Below are positions 37,403-45,692 of a stretch of DNA of 64,000 bases, one piece after another. Every line of letters begins with the position of its first letter. Within the stretch, counting starts at the first letter, position 1. The DNA is taken from NCBI RefSeq assembly GCF_009932555.1, contig NZ_BLJO01000011.1, forward strand, positions 170,156 to 234,155, written 5' to 3'. The translations under genes and the position numbers were made by a program. The notes under the pieces were generated by a model. That model searched no databases. It worked only from the letters and a program-made list of their open reading frames with translations, and was not told the DNA's origin. The DNA comes from Steroidobacter agaridevorans. Its GTDB lineage: Bacteria > Pseudomonadota > Gammaproteobacteria > Steroidobacterales > Steroidobacteraceae.

Positions 37403-37969
37403 ATGGGAATCAGCGGCCCGTCATACCCGGCCCCCATGAGCAACTCCGCCCACATCGTTCATTTTTTCCGCAGCGACGAGGAATACGTGCGCGCGGCAGG
37501 CTATTTCCTGCGGGAAGGCCTCGAGGCGCACGAGACCTGCGTGGCGGTCGCAACGGCCGAGCATCACCGCCAGCTCGACCGATATCTGCGTGAGAGCGGA
37601 TTGGATCCCGACCTGCTCTCGGCCGAGTATCGTTACGTGCCGCTGCAAGCCGAACAGATGCTGCCGACATTCTTCGATGCACAGGCCGGTATCGACCAGG
37701 ACCGTTTCCATCGACAGTTCAACCAACTGGTCATCCAGGCCGCCTCGCGCGGGCAACCGGTGCGACTTTTCGGCGAAATGGTCTCGCTATTGGCGGAGCA
37801 AGGCCGGCCGGCGCTGGCCATCCAGCTCGAAGAGCTGTGGAACGAGCTGAGCCGTCAGCACAGCTTCAGCTTGTTCTGTGCCTACAAGGTGTCGCCGTTC
37901 ACCGAGAATCCGCGTTACCGCAAGCTCCTGCACAGCATTCACAGTCACGTGGTCTGCGAAGGCGCCTGA
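37403..37969 (+). CDS. MEDS-domain sensory protein
   Basis: The 188-residue protein consists of a MEDS (DcmR-sensory-type) domain: HIVHFFRSDEEYVRAAGYFLREGLEAHETCVAVATAEHH at the start and a C-terminal FSLFCAYKVSPFTENPRYRKLLHSIHSHVV. Such domains occur in methanotroph/methylotroph regulators and histidine kinases; here no output domain is present. Start 37403 (AAGGA just upstream) is preferred; ATG 37436 immediately before the domain is an alternative. Its last 25 bases overlap the 3' end of the convergent waaA gene. Its partner is unknown. Confidence 0.78.
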   Translation: MGISGPSYPAPMSNSAHIVHFFRSDEEYVRAAGYFLREGLEAHETCVAVATAEHHRQLDRYLRESGLDPDLLSAEYRYVPLQAEQMLPTFFDAQAGIDQDRFHRQFNQLVIQAASRGQPVRLFGEMVSLLAEQGRPALAIQLEELWNELSRQHSFSLFCAYKVSPFTENPRYRKLLHSIHSHVVCEGA

Positions 37970-39234
37970 AGCAGCGGCTCGATCGACTCCATCACCCGAC
38001 TCAGCGCGCCACGATTCGCGGTCACGATCGCACTCGCCTTCGCGCCCATGTCGGCGCGAGCCGCCGGATTCGCGCATAGCTCCAGAACGGCTGCGGCCAG
38101 TCGCTCCGACGAGCTCACCTCTCGCGCAGCGCCGCTCTCGATCATCAGTTGCGCAATGTCGGGCGCGTTGAAATTGTGAGGCCCGACCAGCACCGGACGC
38201 TCGAGCACCGCCGGCTCCAACAGATTGTGACCTCCGACGGTCGCAATCAAACTGCCGCCCACGAACGCGATGTCGGCTGCGGCATAAAACATCATCAGCT
38301 CACCGAGCGTATCGACCAGCAACACCGAGGTTGCCGGCGTCACCGATTCATTCCGACTGCGCGAAGCAAACTCGACCTGCTCGCTCTTCAACCAGGCGCG
38401 CACGGCGTCGAAACGATTTGGATGACGTGGCACGAGCACGAGCAACGCATCGGAGCGTGAAGCAGTCACTGCGCGATGCGCGGCGAGGATCTGTTGCTCC
38501 TCACCATCGTGAGTGCTGCCGGCGACCCAGACGGGACGATTTGCGAACTGCGCAGCTCGCAATGTTTCTCCCGCCTCGCGCGCTGCCTGCGGCACTTCGA
38601 TATCGAATTTCACATTGCCCGTGACCAGGACTCGCTGCGCGCCGATCGAACGATATCGTTCGGCGTCCTGCGATGTCTGCGCCGCCACGGTGACGTTGCC
38701 AGAGAGTGCGTCACGAAACAGTGTCGCGAACTTCCGATGCCGGACCGCGGAACGCTCCGAGATGCGCGCGCTCGCGAGCAGGATGGGAATGCGGCGACGT
38801 TCGCACTCGCTGAACAGATTCGGCCAGATCTCCCGCTCCATCACGATGGCCAGCGACGGTCGCACACGATCCAGAAAACGACGCACCGCGCCCGGCAGGT
38901 CGTAGGGCAAATAGGCATGACGCACCGAGTCCCCGAACAATGCCCGCACACGCTGCGCGCCAGTAGGCGTCGCAGTCGTGATCAACAGCGAGTGCTGCGG
39001 GTATTTCTTCAGCAGCGCACGGATCAGAGGAGCGGCGGCCTGCACCTCGCCCACCGACACCGCGTGGATCCATAGCGGACGGATGCCGCTCCCCGGCTGG
39101 AATGCCTGAGTGAATCCCAATCTTTCCGACAGCCGGTCGCGATAGGCGGGATCGCGCAGCCCTCGCAAGGCGGTGGCCGCCAGCGCAATGGGCGCAAATA
39201 CATAAAGGAGTGCGGTATAGACGGAACGCAGCAT
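37945..39234 (-). CDS. waaA: Kdo transferase
   Basis: This inner-membrane enzyme adds 3-deoxy-D-manno-octulosonate from CMP-Kdo to lipid IVA. The 429-residue protein has an N-terminal membrane anchor (about 4-24), the GT30 motifs WIHAVSVGEVQAA, ITTATPTGAQRV, YLPYDLP and MEREIWPNLF, then GNVKFD in the hinge. The C-terminal half has the GSTHDGEE, RHPNRF and FVGGSLIATVGGHNLLEPA motifs. It is divergent from the lpxL pair by only about 54 bases. The Kdo kinase gene nearby suggests a single phosphorylated Kdo, as in Haemophilus; then this WaaA would be monofunctional, which is inference. Confidence 0.95.
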   Translation of the reverse strand: MLRSVYTALLYVFAPIALAATALRGLRDPAYRDRLSERLGFTQAFQPGSGIRPLWIHAVSVGEVQAAAPLIRALLKKYPQHSLLITTATPTGAQRVRALFGDSVRHAYLPYDLPGAVRRFLDRVRPSLAIVMEREIWPNLFSECERRRIPILLASARISERSAVRHRKFATLFRDALSGNVTVAAQTSQDAERYRSIGAQRVLVTGNVKFDIEVPQAAREAGETLRAAQFANRPVWVAGSTHDGEEQQILAAHRAVTASRSDALLVLVPRHPNRFDAVRAWLKSEQVEFASRSRNESVTPATSVLLVDTLGELMMFYAAADIAFVGGSLIATVGGHNLLEPAVLERPVLVGPHNFNAPDIAQLMIESGAAREVSSSERLAAAVLELCANPAARADMGAKASAIVTANRGALSRVMESIEPLLQAPSQTT

Positions 39235-39288
39235 GTTGTGGTGTTCTTCTATAAGATGGTACCCGCAACCGCTGCCATCTATGAAGTG

Positions 39289-40224
39289 ATGACTACATCA
39301 CCGCCGGCTCCATCCACTCAAGGCGTCCCGCTCTACCGATTTCTCGGACCCAGGTTCTGGCCCATCTGGCTGGGGCTGGGCATCGTGCGCGCCCTGAATG
39401 TTTTGCCATTGCGCATGCAGCTGGCGGTGGGCCGCGCGCTCGGACGGCTGGCTTTTCGCTTCGCGCGCCGGGATCGCCGCATCGCTTCGATCAATATCGC
39501 GATGTGCCTGCCGGGCTTGTCCGCGCAGGAGCGTGACGAACTGGTCCGCGAGCACTTCGAATCGCTGGGCTGCACGCTGCTCGAGACTGGCCTGGTCTGG
39601 TGGGCCCGCGACGCGCGCCTGCGCAAGCTCATTCAGTTCGAAGGCGAGGAACATTTGCAGGCCGCGCTGGCCAAGGGCCGTGGCGCGCTGATGCTGAGCG
39701 CCCACTTCACCACCTTGGAAATGGGTGCGCGGGCGCTGACGCTGCTTGGCCCGACCAGCGTCATGTATCTGACGCCGAGCAATCCGCTGATTGCCGAACT
39801 GTCGCGCCGGAACCGCGAAAAACATACCGTCCAGGCGGTCACCAGCGAGCAGATCCGCGAGCTGCTGACCAATCTGAAAAACAATCTGCCGGTCTGGTAC
39901 GCGCCCGATCAGCGCTACACCGGCAAGAACAGCGAGATCGTGCCGTTCTTCGGCGTGCCGGCGGCGTCCAACGTCGCCACTTCACGACTGGCAAAGATCT
40001 CCGGCGCACCGGTGCTACCCTACTTTCCTGAGCGCCGCGCGGACAATTCCGGCTATGTGATCGTGATTCATCCGCCGCTGAAGAACTTTCCTTCCAGCGA
40101 TCCGGTGGCCGATACGCGCCGCTTTCACGAGCTGATCGAAGATCATGCCCGCCGCAATCCGGCGCAGTACCTGTGGACCTACAAGCGCTTCAAGCGCCCG
40201 GACTACGACCCGTATCGACGCTGA
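39289..40224 (+). CDS. lpxL: Lipid A late acyltransferase, first copy (LpxL-like)
   Basis: This membrane-bound enzyme transfers an acyl chain from acyl-ACP to Kdo-lipid A precursor. The 311-residue protein matches LpxL in length and layout: membrane anchor near RFWPIWLGLGIVRAL, LAFRFARRDRRIASINIAMCLPGLS, the catalytic HX4E box HFTTLE in LMLSAHFTTLEMG, and VWYAPDQRYTGKNSEIVPFFGVPAASN. ATG 39289 aligns with the E. coli start; the frame is open to 39238. Its stop overlaps the start of a second paralogue (TGATG). Confidence 0.92.
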   Translation: MTTSPPAPSTQGVPLYRFLGPRFWPIWLGLGIVRALNVLPLRMQLAVGRALGRLAFRFARRDRRIASINIAMCLPGLSAQERDELVREHFESLGCTLLETGLVWWARDARLRKLIQFEGEEHLQAALAKGRGALMLSAHFTTLEMGARALTLLGPTSVMYLTPSNPLIAELSRRNREKHTVQAVTSEQIRELLTNLKNNLPVWYAPDQRYTGKNSEIVPFFGVPAASNVATSRLAKISGAPVLPYFPERRADNSGYVIVIHPPLKNFPSSDPVADTRRFHELIEDHARRNPAQYLWTYKRFKRPDYDPYRR

Positions 40225-41150
40225 TGAAGACCCTGTTGCCCCTGCTCCGCCCCCACTATTGGCCGACCTGGCTGGCCATTGGCACGCTCAAGGCGCTGCA
40301 GCCGTTGCCGGTTCCCGTGCTCACCGTGCTGGGTCGCGCGCTGGGCAGCCTTGCCGTGCGCCTGCCGCTTTCGTTCGTGCGCATCGCGCGAACCAACATG
40401 GGCATCTGCCTGCCGGAGCTTTCCGACGCACAGCGCGAGCTGCTGCTCAAGGAACATTTCAAGAGCCTGGGGCTGGGCATATTTGAAACGGCGATCGCGT
40501 GGTGGGGCTCGCAGCGGCGCATCGCCAAGCTCACGCAGCTCGAGGGCATCGAGCATTTGCGAACGGCGCTGGAACGAGGCAAGGGCGCCATCCTGCTCAG
40601 CGCGCATTTCACGACGCTGGAAATCGGCGGCCGCGTGTTGTGCGACCAGCTGGCGCATGAGGTGAACATCATGTATCGCCCCACGTCCAATGCCGTGCTC
40701 GAGCGGTTTCTGATGCGCAATCGCAGCCATCAGGCCAAGCGAGCCATCCCTCGCGATGACGTGCGCACCCTCATCACGTCGCTGAGGACCAATGAGCCGG
40801 TGTGGTATGCACCCGATCAGGCGTATCGCAAGAAGGGCGCGGAGATGGTGCCGTTCTTCGGCATTCCGGCGGCGACCAACACAGCGACTTCGCGCCTCGC
40901 CCGCATGACCGGCGCCGCCGTGCTGCCCTACTTTCAGGAGCGCTTGCCGAGCGGCAAGTACCGCATGGTGATCTATCCCATGCTCGAGGAATTCCCCAGC
41001 GACGATCCGGTCGCGGACGCGAAGCGCTTCAATCATCTGATCGAATTGCAGGTGCGTCGCACGCCCGAGCAGTACCTCTGGATCCACCGCCGCTTCAAAG
41101 GGCTCACGCCGGACTATCCGGACTACTACAAGCGCAAAAAAGCGAGCTAA
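40224..41150 (+). CDS. Lipid A late acyltransferase, second copy (LpxL-like)
   Basis: The 308-residue paralogue of the preceding gene shares its whole architecture: RPHYWPTWLAIGTLKAL, RIARTNMGICLPELS, the HX4E box in LLSAHFTTLEIG, and VWYAPDQAYRKKGAEMVPFFGIPAATN. The start codon overlaps the previous stop, so the two are translationally coupled. The pair probably adds two secondary chains, or the same chain under different conditions; the sequence does not tell which. Its stop overlaps the end of the convergent kdkA by 4 bases. Confidence 0.92.
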   Translation: MKTLLPLLRPHYWPTWLAIGTLKALQPLPVPVLTVLGRALGSLAVRLPLSFVRIARTNMGICLPELSDAQRELLLKEHFKSLGLGIFETAIAWWGSQRRIAKLTQLEGIEHLRTALERGKGAILLSAHFTTLEIGGRVLCDQLAHEVNIMYRPTSNAVLERFLMRNRSHQAKRAIPRDDVRTLITSLRTNEPVWYAPDQAYRKKGAEMVPFFGIPAATNTATSRLARMTGAAVLPYFQERLPSGKYRMVIYPMLEEFPSDDPVADAKRFNHLIELQVRRTPEQYLWIHRRFKGLTPDYPDYYKRKKAS

Positions 41151-41881
41151 ACCGCGGCTCCGTGCAGCCACTGCCACTGCTGTTCGCCGAATCTCACATC
41201 GGCACGCTGGCCTTTGATCTTGTCCAGTGAGCGCCGCAAGCGCGCCAGCACCGCCTGCTCCCAAGCGCCGCGAGGCTCGATGCGGCCGCGGTCGAAGTCG
41301 AGCACATACACTTCGGGCTGGCTCCCGGCCAGCAGAATGTTGTTGGCGTTGAGATCGGCGTGATGCACGCCTTCGCGATGGAATGCCGCGATGGTCTTGC
41401 CCACTACGCGCCAGCCCGTCTCGGACAGATCGTTGCCAGTAATGACATCGGCGAGCGTGCGAGTGCCGGGCAGCAGCTCGGTGATCAAATCGGCGCGATA
41501 CGTCACCCAGCCGCGAACGTAACGAGCTGCGACTGGCGCGGGCACCGGCAACCCTCGTCGACGCAGCTCGGCGAGCAAGCGCCATTCGGCAAAGGAGCGG
41601 GTGCGGGCGGCGCCAGTCCACAGGTAGCTGTCTTGCGACAGCTTGGCGATGAGGCCGCCGCGACGATAATGGCGCAAGACCCAGCGGATTCCCGTTGAAT
41701 CGGCACGTGCCGCCGCGACGTTCAACACGGCAATCGAGCTGCGACCGCCGGCGATCTCCTCCAACGCGCCCAGCGACGCCCAGTGAGATCGCGAGAACAA
41801 TTCTTCGTCCGGCTTACTTAGACGCGAGGCGTCGTATAGGATGCCGCCGCCGGCGGTGGCGATGAATTGCTCGTCGGTCAT
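41147..41881 (-). CDS. kdkA: 3-deoxy-D-manno-octulosonic acid kinase
   Basis: This enzyme phosphorylates the Kdo residue of the inner core with ATP. The 244-residue protein is a small eukaryotic-kinase-like fold. It has WVLRHYRRGGLIAKL near the N-terminal lobe, the catalytic loop FHREGVHHADLNANNILL and the metal-binding YVLDFDRGRIEPRGAW. This matches KdkA of Haemophilus and Xanthomonas. ATG 41881 is chosen because the family start MTDEQ... follows. It is divergent from the GT9 gene with a 10-base gap, so promoters must overlap coding sequence. Confidence 0.93.
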   Translation of the reverse strand: MTDEQFIATAGGGILYDASRLSKPDEELFSRSHWASLGALEEIAGGRSSIAVLNVAAARADSTGIRWVLRHYRRGGLIAKLSQDSYLWTGAARTRSFAEWRLLAELRRRGLPVPAPVAARYVRGWVTYRADLITELLPGTRTLADVITGNDLSETGWRVVGKTIAAFHREGVHHADLNANNILLAGSQPEVYVLDFDRGRIEPRGAWEQAVLARLRRSLDKIKGQRADVRFGEQQWQWLHGAAV

Positions 41882-41891
41882 TCGGACAGCA

Positions 41892-42959
41892 ATGTATAAC
41901 GACACTCATCCACCTGCCAGCGTCTGCATCCTGCGGCTCTCGGCGATCGGCGATACCTGCCACGTGCTGCCGGTCATCCGCACTTTGCAGGGGGCCTGGC
42001 CGAACACCCGCTTCACCTGGGTGATCGGCCGTCTGGAAGCGAAGCTGTTCGGCCATCTGCCCGATATCGAGTTCATCGTGGTGGACAAGCGCGAGGGCAC
42101 GCTGAAAGCACGCGCCAAGCTGAAAGAACAGCTGCGCGGCCGGCGCTTCGACGTGCTCATGCATATGCAGCTGTCGCTGCGCGCGAGCATTCTCTCGACC
42201 GCCATTCCCGCGAAAATCCGGCTTGGCTTCGATCGCAGCCGCGCCCGCGAGATGCAATGGCTGTTCACCAACCTGAGCATCGCGCCGGCAGCGCGCCAGC
42301 ACGTGATGGACAGCTTGTTCGGCTTCGCCGAGAAGTTCGATGTTTATGACCGGCTGCTGCGCTGGGATATTCCCCTCAGCGACGACGCGGTCGCCTATGC
42401 CAACCGGGTCATTCCCGAGCCCGGCAACACCGTCATCATCAGCCCCTGCTCCAGCCATCAGCTGCGCAACTGGCGGCCCGAGTACTACGCGGAGGTCGCG
42501 GACTATGCAGTCGCGTCGCTGGGCTTGCGGGTGGTTCTGTGCGGCGGGCCTAGCGAAATCGAGCGGCGCACCGGCGAGCAGATCGTGAGCCTCATGAAGC
42601 AGCAATGCCTGAACACCATCGGGCAGGACACGCTGCTGCAATTCTTCGCGACCCTGGAACGCGCGACGCTGCTGATCACGCCCGATTCCGGCCCGGCGCA
42701 CATGGGCACCGCTGCCGGCATCCCCGTGATCGGCTTGTATGCAGCGACCAATCCGGCGCGCAGCGGCCCTTATTTGAGCCGTCAGTGGTGCGTCGACAAA
42801 TACGACCTCGCGGCAAAACGGTTGTTGGGCAAGGCCGCCGCCGAGATCCCCTGGACGACCAAGATCGAGCGGCCCGGCGTGATGGACCTGATCACCCCGG
42901 ACGACGTGATCAAGAAAATGCACTCGCTGCTGCTGAGCCTGGCGCGGCACAAGAAATAA
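41892..42959 (+). CDS. Glycosyltransferase family 9 (heptosyltransferase-like)
   Basis: The 355-residue GT9 enzyme probably adds a heptose or related sugar to the LPS inner core from an ADP-activated donor. It has the N-terminal ILRLSAIGDTCHVLPVIRTL motif, RFDVLMHMQLSLRAS, and the C-terminal donor-site stretch TLLITPDSGPAHMGTAAGIPVIGLYAATNP. It is more WaaF/WaaC-like than RfaQ-like by length, but the exact residue added is not evident. It heads a same-strand run of GT9, GT2, glycerophosphotransferase-like and DUF6165-like genes. Confidence 0.88.
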   Translation: MYNDTHPPASVCILRLSAIGDTCHVLPVIRTLQGAWPNTRFTWVIGRLEAKLFGHLPDIEFIVVDKREGTLKARAKLKEQLRGRRFDVLMHMQLSLRASILSTAIPAKIRLGFDRSRAREMQWLFTNLSIAPAARQHVMDSLFGFAEKFDVYDRLLRWDIPLSDDAVAYANRVIPEPGNTVIISPCSSHQLRNWRPEYYAEVADYAVASLGLRVVLCGGPSEIERRTGEQIVSLMKQQCLNTIGQDTLLQFFATLERATLLITPDSGPAHMGTAAGIPVIGLYAATNPARSGPYLSRQWCVDKYDLAAKRLLGKAAAEIPWTTKIERPGVMDLITPDDVIKKMHSLLLSLARHKK

Positions 42960-43002
42960 CCCGCTTATTGCCCCACCTCACGCGCGCTGCGAAACTGGCG
43001 AC

Positions 43003-43839
43003 ATGGCCGTCGACCCCAGCCAGCTCCCGAAGCTGCCCATTACGCTCCTGATCATCGCGCGCAACGAAGCGTCCGCGATCGCCCGCTGCCTGGACAGCGT
43101 GCCGTTCGCTGCGGAAAAACTGGTGATCGACTCGGGCAGCACCGACGGCACGCAGGCAGTCTCAGAGCGCCATGGCGCCCGGGTGGTCCATCAGGACTGG
43201 CTGGGCTTCGGACCGCAGCGCAATTTCGCCAGCACCCAGGCCAGCCATGACTGGATCCTGGTGCTCGATGCCGACGAAGCCTTGTCGCCCGAGCTGGCCC
43301 GCGAGCTGCGCGAACGCCTGCCCCAACTCATGCAGTCGTCGAACGCCGGCGCGATTCTGCGGCGGCAGACCTGGTACATGGGCGCACCGATGCGCTGGTA
43401 TCGACCGATGGTTGGCGAGCGCATGGGCCGCCTCTATCATCGCGGCCGCGCGCGCTGGACCGACGTGCGAGTGCATGAGTCGCTGCGCTTCGAAGGCCCT
43501 GCCGCGACCCTCAAGCACCCGTTCATTCATTTGAACAACCCGACCCTGGTGCACAAGCAGCTCAAGACGCTGCGCTATGCCGAGTTGAAGGCGCGCGACT
43601 GGCTGGATCGCGGCAAGCCGGTGAACATGTGGCTGACGCCGTTTGTTTATTTGAGCGCGTTCATCAAGGACTACTTCCTGCGACTGGCGTTCCTGGATGG
43701 CTGGCGCGGTTTCGTCGTGTCGCAGACGGCGGCGACGTACGCAGCGTACAAGCGCATGCGTTATTACGAGATGCGCCGCAATCCCGAGTCGAAAGACATG
43801 GCTGCGGAGCTGTTGCATGGATACGGACTAGACCCGTGA
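43003..43839 (+). CDS. Glycosyltransferase family 2 (WaaE/KdtX-like)
   Basis: The 278-residue GT2 enzyme probably adds a glucose or similar sugar to inner-core heptose. The GT-A fold starts at ITLLIIARNEASAIARCLDSV, then VIDSGSTDGTQ, the DxD motif in WILVLDADEALS, and the acceptor region MGRLYHRGRARWTDVRVHESL with the usual WaaE-type HLNNPTLVHKQLKTLRYAELKA. It follows the GT9 gene by 43 bases. The donor and linkage are not evident. Confidence 0.88.
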   Translation: MAVDPSQLPKLPITLLIIARNEASAIARCLDSVPFAAEKLVIDSGSTDGTQAVSERHGARVVHQDWLGFGPQRNFASTQASHDWILVLDADEALSPELARELRERLPQLMQSSNAGAILRRQTWYMGAPMRWYRPMVGERMGRLYHRGRARWTDVRVHESLRFEGPAATLKHPFIHLNNPTLVHKQLKTLRYAELKARDWLDRGKPVNMWLTPFVYLSAFIKDYFLRLAFLDGWRGFVVSQTAATYAAYKRMRYYEMRRNPESKDMAAELLHGYGLDP

Positions 43840-43865
43840 ACCGAACATTTTCTACAGAGCACCAC

Positions 43866-43936
43866 GGGTACATGGATGTACCCCGCCGCCATTGGCGGCG
43901 GCGAGCGACAAAAAGTCACGCCTTTTTGACCGCTCG
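43866..43936. repeat. Three consecutive palindromes upstream of the glycerophosphotransferase-like gene
   Basis: GGGTACAT-GG-ATGTACCC (43866-43883), CCGCCGCC-ATT-GGCGGCGG (43883-43901), and a two-step hairpin CGAGCG...CAAAAAG-TCACGC-CTTTTTG...CGCTCG (43902-43936) follow each other without gap. The last one reappears with the same TCACGC loop at 46290-46319 on the other strand. Confidence 0.75.
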
Positions 43937-43954
43937 CATGAGGGTCGTGGCAGG

Positions 43955-45010
43955 ATGCCCGATCCCGAATTTTATATGATGAGCAAACATTACCTCTTAT
44001 ACGGTTCGGAGCGTTACGCGCTCGCCATCTTGCGCCCTCTGCAGGAAGCGATCTGGGCGCGCGGACACAAAGCCGCCTGGTTCTTCGACGGCCCGGGCGC
44101 CGAAGAGCTGCGATCGAATGAAACGTTCCTTCGCACGACGCGCGAGGTGCGTGAGTTCGCGCCGATCGCGGTGCTCACCTCCAGCAATGCCGTGCCGCAT
44201 TTCTTTCCGGGCGTAAAGGTCGAAGTGTTCCACGGCTTCGATGCCGGCAAGCCGCGTCATATATACATTCGCGGCTTCTTCGATCTGTACTGCACGACCG
44301 GCGCGCGCGACACACAGGCGTTCACCGAGAAGTCGCACGAGTTGGGACATTTCGCCGTGAAGGAAACCGGCTGGCCCAAGCTCGATCCGTTCATGCGCGA
44401 GCATGGCTCGCCCGAGCCGCCGCCGGTGCGCGCACAGCCCGTGATCCTGTATCACTCGACGTTCTCGCCTTCGTGGAGTGCGGCGCCCATCCTTTACGAC
44501 AACATCCGTGACATGTCGCGCACCGGACGTTGGCGCTGGATCGTGACATTGCATCCGAAGAGCGCGCCCGAGACGGTTGCCATGTACAAGGCGTTGGAGA
44601 ACGAATATCTCCGCTTCGCCACCGAGGACAACATCCTCGACCTGTTCCCGCAGGTCGACATGATGATTTCCGACACCTCGTCCGCGCTCAACGAATTCCT
44701 GCTGACCTACAAGCCGGTCGTGACGTTCAAGAACCGCCGGCCCGGTCCGCAATTGATCGACATCGATTCGCCGGACCAGCTGCTGCCTTCCATCGAGCGT
44801 GCGCTGTCGCGGCCGCCGGAGCTGATGCAGGCGATCCGTGAATACGCCGATTCCATCCACCCGTACCGCGACGGCCGCTCCAGCGAACGCGTGCTCGACG
44901 CGGTGGACGACTTCATCGCCGCCGGCGCCCGCAATCGCAAGCCGAAACCGGGCAACTGGTGGCGTAAGATCAAAATCCGCAAGCGCCTGGGCTATTGGGG
45001 TCCGGCCTGA
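43955..45010 (+). CDS. CDP-glycerol glycerophosphotransferase-like protein
   Basis: The roughly 350-residue protein belongs to the TagB/TagF-like superfamily best known from teichoic acid synthesis. It has a GT-B-like layout: FFPGVKVEVFHGFDAGKPRH (about 85-104) with the catalytic-type His in FHG, VILYHSTFSPSW, IVTLHPKS, and the C-terminal donor site VDMMISDTSSALNEFLLTYKPVV. In a Gram-negative LPS block it may add glycerol phosphate or a sugar phosphate to the core. The start is unsure: ATG 43955 is given, ATG 43976/43979 are alternatives, and the region upstream is a palindrome cluster. Confidence 0.77.
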   Translation: MPDPEFYMMSKHYLLYGSERYALAILRPLQEAIWARGHKAAWFFDGPGAEELRSNETFLRTTREVREFAPIAVLTSSNAVPHFFPGVKVEVFHGFDAGKPRHIYIRGFFDLYCTTGARDTQAFTEKSHELGHFAVKETGWPKLDPFMREHGSPEPPPVRAQPVILYHSTFSPSWSAAPILYDNIRDMSRTGRWRWIVTLHPKSAPETVAMYKALENEYLRFATEDNILDLFPQVDMMISDTSSALNEFLLTYKPVVTFKNRRPGPQLIDIDSPDQLLPSIERALSRPPELMQAIREYADSIHPYRDGRSSERVLDAVDDFIAAGARNRKPKPGNWWRKIKIRKRLGYWGPA

Positions 45011-45019
45011 GAGTTCACC

Positions 45020-45412
45020 ATGAGCACCGAAATCAAAGTTCCCATTTCGCCGGGCGAGCTGATCGACAAGATCACCATCCTGGAGATCAAAGCCGCCAAC
45101 ATCAGCGACGCCACCAAGCTGGCCAACGTCAAAGTGGAGCTGCAACTGCTCCAGGAGACCTGGCGCAATTCACCTCACGCCACGACTGACATCGACGCCG
45201 AGTGGAAACAGCTGCGCGACGTGAACAAGAAGCTCTGGGACATCGAGGACGACATCCGCGACAAGGAGCGTCAGAAGCAATTCGATCAGCAATTCATCGA
45301 GCTGGCTCGCGCCGTGTACATCAGGAACGACGAACGCGCGGCGGTGAAGAAGACGATCAACACCAAGCTCGGTTCGAAGATCGTCGAAGAGAAGAGTTAC
45401 GCGAAGTATTGA
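45020..45412 (+). CDS. DUF6165-like small protein in the LPS block
   Basis: The 130-residue cytoplasmic protein is charged and mostly helical with likely coiled-coil character, without signal or membrane segments. It matches what I recall as the DUF6165 family: ISPGELIDKITILEIKAANISD at the N-terminus, a middle rich in Leu/Lys/Asp, and a C-terminal FIELARAVYIRNDERAAVKKTINTKLGSKIVEEKSY. It starts 9 bases after the glycerophosphotransferase-like gene, so the two are almost certainly co-transcribed. Its function is unknown; location suggests a helper in core glycan assembly. Confidence 0.75.
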   Translation: MSTEIKVPISPGELIDKITILEIKAANISDATKLANVKVELQLLQETWRNSPHATTDIDAEWKQLRDVNKKLWDIEDDIRDKERQKQFDQQFIELARAVYIRNDERAAVKKTINTKLGSKIVEEKSYAKY

Positions 45413-45516
45413 GTTCCGTCCGAGAACGCCAAGAGGTTTCGCATGGGATGAAGAGCCATCCTCTTGGGTCGGAGCTGAGTCACGCGCCAATGCGCAGCTG
45501 ACGTTTCGGCGGCGTC

Positions 45517-45653
45517 GGGAGCGACCTACCTCCTTCCGGCAGCTTTGTGGCACAGGGATGGGGCCACAACAGCAGGGCTCATCATGGACGTGACCCGAGG
45601 AGCGCACTGCGCTCCGGCGGGCGCCCGGTGCCGGAAGGAGGCAGGTCGGTCCC
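45517..45653. repeat. Intergenic element bounded by 25-bp imperfect inverted repeats
   Basis: The left arm 45517-45541 (GGGAGCGACCTACCTCCTTC...) and right arm 45629-45653 (...GAAGGAGGCAGGTCGGTCCC) are inverse complements with about three mismatches. Inside are GTGGC...GCCAC and the hairpin GGAGCGC-ACT-GCGCTCC. No gene is present. It resembles a non-autonomous intergenic repeat; no target-site duplication could be identified by eye. Confidence 0.65.
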
Positions 45654-45692
45654 GGCGACGCGAGCCACCAAGGCTCCCATCCGAACTCTCAA

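Noticed and set aside
43911..43936. GTCACGC resembling the start of a GEMM (c-di-GMP) riboswitch
   Set aside because: The required following CACAGGGCAAACC-type sequence and second stem are absent; only the 7-base match is present, within a simple hairpin.
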